Source: CAYGTK01 sp964352775
Lineage (GTDB): Bacteria; Bacteroidota; Bacteroidia; Chitinophagales; CAIOSU01
Length of the DNA stretch: 10,226 nt
Assembly (NCBI GenBank): GCA_964352775.1
Contig: CAYGTK010000154.1
Coordinates: 1 to 10,226 of the forward strand
Direction of reading: 5' to 3'
Made by a program: the position numbers and the translations under genes. This document shows positions 9,101 through 10,226 of this stretch, piece by piece; position 1 is the first letter of the stretch; each line of letters opens with the position of its first letter. The notes beneath the pieces are model-generated. The model searched no databases. It saw only the letters and a list, made by a program, of their open reading frames with translations, and was not told the origin of the DNA.

Positions 9101-10226
9101 TCCAGAACTAGCACTTAAAATACCACCGCTGAGTGTAAGGCCTAAACCATTAACATCAGTAGGTAAAGTGTTAACTACCACGTTAGGAGTTGCACCAGCA
9201 TTAATACGAATAAGCTCGTTAGTTGAACGAGTAGCTAGTAAAATATCTCCGTTTGGTAGAACTACAATATCACCACCTGATACGTCAGCATCAGAGAAGA
9301 AAGTAGCAGCACCCGATATAGGATCTACTTGATAAATAGCACCATTAGTTGCACTACCTACGTATAAGAAGCCATCAGCTTCGTTAAATTCTAGAGTAGG
9401 TGCATCAGTACCTAAGTTTACACCTGTAATAGCAACATAAGCACCGATAGTACCGTCGTTTATATCAACTGTAGTGAAACGATCAACTGTACTGTTGTCG
9501 ATAGCGTAAAGAGTTTCAGTAATCTGGTCGTAAGCAATGTGTGCTTTGTGACCTAAACTAGCCAAAGGAGCAAGATTTGCATCTGCTCCATCAAGTGCTA
9601 CAGTAAATATCTCGCCAGCAGGACCTGCTGCGATAGAGTTACTTACATAATAGAACCCATACTCAGTATCTAAACAAGGGTTAACATTAAAACAAGGACG
9701 AGGAGTAATATCAATGTTGAAATCACCACCTTGACCGCTAGAAGGACCTGATACAGCGTTTCCGCCAACCATACCAGTGTATTTAAACCAATGAGAAAAA
9801 CCAAGGGAAGCATTTTTTCCATTGGCTGTCATTCCGAATTGTCCTTTATAAACTGGACTAGCATCAGTAAAGTCGATGTAGTCAGCAGCACCAGTTTGGT
9901 CGCAACCACCAGCACCGTCAGTAATACGCACCATATGATGACCACTAGCAGCAGCATCAATTACGTAATACGTCCAGTTAGGTATTGCAGCATTTTGAGC
10001 TGCAGAACAACCAGCGTTCAATTCTATCTTAGGACTAGCAGCTGCCGTCTCCGTTAAAGGAAGATCTAGCAACCAGCGAGTACCCATATAAGCACCACCG
10101 TTTCCAGTTACTTCCAAAACACCATGAAGGCGAGCACCAGAAGCACTCACATCAAAGTAAGACTGACCAGCAACAAACTCCAGATTGCACTTACCATTCG
10201 TAAGCATCTTTTTAATAGTAATAGAA
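3119..10226 (-). CDS. Giant secreted modular adhesin-like protein with T9SS sorting domain (5' end outside window)
   Basis: The frame is open from the right edge to TAG at 3119-3121, giving at least 2368 residues. The ATG at 10207 is internal: six more codons precede it in frame, there is no ribosome binding site at a usable distance, and the second copy of the same domain (about residue 1901) aligns through this point. Order of parts: NGKN domain (to about 170), six propeller-like units (178-1586), three Cys-bounded sandwich modules (1605-1871), second NGKN domain (1901-2097), galactose-binding-like domain (2115-2265), type IX sorting domain (2275-2362). No catalytic motif and no internal membrane segment were seen. 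I infer a cell-surface or released adhesin or glycan-binding protein exported by Sec then T9SS; the signal peptide would lie outside the window. A terminator follows the stop. The specific function is not recognised. Confidence 0.93.
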   Translation of the reverse strand, partial: SITIKKMLTNGKCNLEFVAGQSYFDVSASGARLHGVLEVTGNGGAYMGTRWLLDLPLTETAAASPKIELNAGCSAAQNAAIPNWTYYVIDAAASGHHMVRITDGAGGCDQTGAADYIDFTDASPVYKGQFGMTANGKNASLGFSHWFKYTGMVGGNAVSGPSSGQGGDFNIDITPRPCFNVNPCLDTEYGFYYVSNSIAAGPAGEIFTVALDGADANLAPLASLGHKAHIAYDQITETLYAIDNSTVDRFTTVDINDGTIGAYVAITGVNLGTDAPTLEFNEADGFLYVGSATNGAIYQVDPISGAATFFSDADVSGGDIVVLPNGDILLATRSTNELIRINAGATPNVVVNTLPTDVNGLGLTLSGGILSASSGASSFNEHDGDGNLLTSYAAKLAGSAYTFENGDLTAGCLPEDDGGRIVTPPCQDIATYYARINDNGGAGENTDIFSVELFADSAALTLLTNVPYGAHLALNEKGGVLWLVNDNDGSVQSYNPYLNSFGAVIPTGLGGGTHQAAFKDSVVMYIGSSTTNEAYEFNTVTNAVSTIATGLGLSGGDFEVSGGDLIAAINGTDVINNVTTSTTIGSIPGGVVGMSTLGNGFYLIATRDSSAFIIVDGADASVAGSYNAYIGGVPTILAVGDLAGACVREPDNSITINPCLDGTDIYYSRILPGSPRSTEVRRVALGADAAIDDLIATVPYAAHQALNTDDGYIYLVNETNGQIQALNPSNGAFGPIIDAGINEKVPAVAYAGFGLLYLGAEASDNIYQVDVVAGTATIVGSAPVLGGDLVLDAVGRLFLATRETDEVLLLDLLGGTSSVVTSIPSLVTGIAITDAGTFLVSNSTSSDFTEVATDGSIVGTYSVTIGGSAQTLSSGDLSSGCGSTVPPRVLLTPPCDELETYYAKIYNPTNHPTDRYTELYSVEISADTAKMTYLNRVEYGAHLALNAKTGLLWLVDQSFLDLQPYNPVTNSFGPKVSTGLAGKVTTATFKDSVTIVLGNSNTDKYYEFNFSTSTATLIGSAAIEGGDFEFAGNGDLLMATNSGDALVNITTSTTLSSIPQDVTGMSTLGNGNVIISNRGANVFTILRMSDGADQGEYLAFEGSTPFTLSDGDLASGCVSPDNRREVELCENLRYFHTYNYDGFGGQRLADLYGIDFVAGNAVMTPLVIGLPNAHHTAYNNGTDLVYLISNTNPVGYRTYDPATGIMSGYTVLASLTGATSAVFEDDTTLVLGNSGKIWNVNTNDASVALRTNAPVSGGDLFFDNNGNLLTATRNGDRVVNVTAGNVDLFTLPVTLVNGAVGSPNNDFIYTTHKNTTDIKTFALDGTPGATFPATLGGAPFTFLDGDLTAGCYEGDFREFCPTYNFFYTDNVPGAGAGGAPLSQLFAVQLDELTGQANMTFLQAFNFDAHIALNPANNLIYVVDFHAPSFTTYDPATGTLGATTAINGPAQFPVAAFGPDGKFYIANQADNKLYTVDLTTGDLTFVVDVPFVHGGDLTFNAFGDAILVTRDGGGSSYKLDLVGGAHTLVDAGLSADVNGVATDQFGNLLYSNRGDNTFDVLNPDGTVQGSSFVATLDGTPYPAFTFGDMTYGCVDVIPTRMATLTIEDAIDCTPNPRARILKITNNSGMDLANVMVKATSPDNSSKMYKRKKNLLRAGQDWNPWYNAWRFGDTIQVYVDGTLFSDYVVSEEPNICPVAIAPTIAEECSRKPNRFRWSVANDNAERIFVWFQDEDRDGNMVDRQFRIMPGTTGYIYTRVATVDFSYQGLTQVETISVAAAGQYPTICPLDQPLVITSVCSEKSKANKWEVTNPNPYAVRLLLNRTHTTKERWIHIPAADKGGMRTFYTSIKNLGNTITLKYDRNGGTPDLAATLNPGACDQPLNVVCPSNPNVVRYEIGTYENDGCKGGSHSIWLPKLFNNANAEFHFLNNDSYKSYLDVDYSTMTAVLSGYAEVDNGPGSTTAYDTAYNFAGSVWAVNISFDAATHTPKFENNACGNQSGHLPNWKFFTLQDASPVQPHMVRITDQNGAPGAFSSDVVNLTHMFGANNYGFQMGTAANGKNKNYGVSGWFFYDSHIDPTGLARTSTEYNDDGKGDINADLDVICVNGQWVNIECERPMDGSCYATDVEYTQGTTFNGGALSTSPDRTDASKATGMPEDDDTYNFVTIGYGGELILEFDGAISNAPGDDIAITETSFGNHTCSSYNEKVKVYVSQCKEDWVEVGTVCLDGSLDLDDAGTDGLEWARYVKLINDGSTTSDGYDVDGVQALNNACTNTIIIDPRVVAFANPFVNDISVALGTGVNVANVEWYIYEYATLVQSGSIANVSEEFTIANIGPLLNPAPSNILGQYILKIKADGEWLKSIIIVKDR
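3122..3386 (-). other. Type IX secretion system C-terminal sorting domain (type A-like)
   Basis: The last ~88 residues begin with VVAFANPFVNDISV and end with GQYILKIKADG, KSIIIVKDR. This matches the Por secretion tail: an NPF near the start, a central strand with an aromatic-rich turn and Gly (here VEWYIYEYATLVQSG), then G.Y.LKI..dG and a final basic IIIVK. Known function: it directs a Sec-exported cargo through the T9SS outer-membrane translocon, after which it is usually removed as the protein is attached to the surface or released. It is the strongest evidence that the source is a Bacteroidota. Confidence 0.9.
3413..3865 (-). other. Galactose-binding-like (F5/8-type-like) domain
   Basis: Residues about 2115-2265. 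The stretch contains a DRTDASKATGMP start, then DTYNFVTIGYGGELILEF, DIAITETSFG, VKVYVSQCKEDWVEVG, and ends in YVKLIND and DGYDVDGVQALN. This order of a S.AD..kAlG.P opening, FV.LG.GG.l.l.F strand, E(T/V)S, V.VS...W..lG and the closing DG.DvDgv.al is the pattern I know from secreted bacterial domains with a galactose-binding-like fold. Six cysteines (C2115 to C2265) suggest disulfides. Likely role: carbohydrate or surface binding near the anchor end. Confidence 0.65.
3917..4507 (-). other. NGKN-type beta-sandwich domain, second copy
   Basis: Residues about 1901-2097 of the large protein repeat the N-terminal domain. Shared landmarks in order are: a basic/hydrophobic opening (WLPKLFNNANAEF here, IKKMLTNGKCNLEF in the first copy), PNW plus aromatic residues, HMVRITD, then QMGTAANGKN and YGVSGWFFY. 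This copy is longer in the middle, with an insert rich in Tyr, Thr and Asp around AYDTAYNFAG. The two copies bracket the propeller array and sandwich modules. Confidence 0.75.
4595..5395 (-). repeat. Three Cys-bounded ~80-residue beta-sandwich-like modules
   Basis: Three short modules follow the propeller array: residues 1605-1688 (nt 5395-5144), 1700-1779 (5110-4871) and 1791-1871 (4837-4595). Each starts with a Cys, then after about 10 residues an (I/V)-(T/A)-N stretch (LKITNNSG, WSVANDNA, WEVTNPNP). Each continues as alternating hydrophobic strands with a conserved aromatic or Gly region and closes with a Cys (NICP, TICP, GACD). The layout suggests Ig-like or other small beta-sandwich stalk domains with one disulfide each. 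Known extracellular proteins use such modules as spacers between binding domains; that role here is inference. Confidence 0.65.
5450..9676 (-). repeat. Six tandem ~235-residue propeller-like units with terminal Cys pairs
   Basis: This is a protein-level tandem array within the large gene. Units run Cys to Cys: 9676-8990 (residues 178-406), 8950-8288 (420-640), 8251-7583 (653-875), 7543-6875 (889-1111), 6841-6173 (1123-1345), 6148-5450 (1354-1586). Each opens with a Cys shortly before an aromatic pair (YY or similar), has an AH motif followed in four units by ALN, a central GGD motif, and ends in a GD(L/M)..(G/A)C motif. Short linkers of 8-13 residues are often Pro- or Asp-rich. Within a unit, short beta-rich segments recur (LYxVD, GDLLxATR, GxSNR types), as in YVTN/NHL-like beta-propellers; the length would suit one five- to seven-bladed propeller. 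The resemblance to DUF6923-type propellers is from memory and unverified. The DNA copies are well diverged, so the array is old rather than a recent expansion. Confidence 0.85.
9698..10226 (-). other. NGKN-type beta-sandwich domain, first copy (cut by window edge)
   Basis: This is the first visible domain of the large protein, up to about residue 170. Landmarks are NLEF, PNWTYY, HMVRITD and the motif QFGMTANGKN followed by LGFSHWFKY. A second copy near the C-terminus has the same landmarks in the same order. Proteins with a W.yY...NGKN..yG.SgWF.y pattern occur in secreted bacterial proteins, but I cannot name the family with confidence. The N-terminal edge of this copy lies close to or beyond the window edge. 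Confidence 0.7.

Noticed and set aside
5450..9676. Repetitive look of the region as a possible CRISPR array or DNA-level tandem repeat
   Set aside because: The repetition is at protein level with a period of about 700 bp and diverged DNA; there are no short identical repeats with unique spacers.
1..10226. tRNA, rRNA, insertion sequence or phage attachment features
   Set aside because: No cloverleaf-like sequence, transposase, or terminal inverted repeats with target duplication were seen; nearly all sequence is explained by the two coding regions.

Overview
The window reads as a piece of a Bacteroidota chromosome or scaffold, probably a marine Flavobacteriia- or Saprospiria-like lineage. The best evidence is a type IX secretion (Por) sorting domain at the C-terminus of the large protein. 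The class-level guess also rests on the LamG/Calx-beta architecture of the second gene, a Bacteroidota-type promoter (TTG plus a TAnnTTTG-like box), weak or absent Shine-Dalgarno sequence and moderately AT-rich DNA. Both genes lie on the minus strand and almost the whole window is coding. No RNA gene, CRISPR array or mobile element is visible.

Layout in transcription order (right to left). (1) 10226 to 3119 is the 3' part of a giant secreted protein, at least 2368 residues long, whose true start lies beyond the right edge. It carries a domain with an NGKN...G.S.WF.Y motif, six tandem ~235-residue propeller-like units each closed by two terminal cysteines, three short Cys-bounded beta-sandwich-like modules, a second copy of the first domain, a galactose-binding-like domain and the T9SS sorting domain. 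(2) 3059-3091 is a strong intrinsic terminator for that gene. (3) 2864-3058 is an intergenic region with a candidate Bacteroidota promoter and, just upstream of it, a perfect 20-bp dyad that could be an operator. (4) 2863 to 1 is the 5' part of a second secreted protein: signal peptide, LamG-like lectin domain, a linker module common in Bacteroidota, two Calx-beta domains, and a second LamG-like domain cut by the left edge. A run of exactly 100 N (1217-1316) falls inside its first Calx-beta domain.

Both proteins look like large modular surface or extracellular proteins for adhesion or glycan binding, exported by Sec plus T9SS (the sorting signal is seen only for the first). The terminator and promoter between them suggest separate transcription. 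Neither has a visible enzymatic domain. The least ordinary element is the string of six disulfide-clamped propeller-like units, which shows an alternating A/B relationship and sits between two copies of the same domain.

Residue numbers for the large protein count from the in-frame ATG at 10207, which is an internal codon used only as a reference. Residue numbers for the second protein count from its ATG at 2863 and take the 100-N gap at face value.
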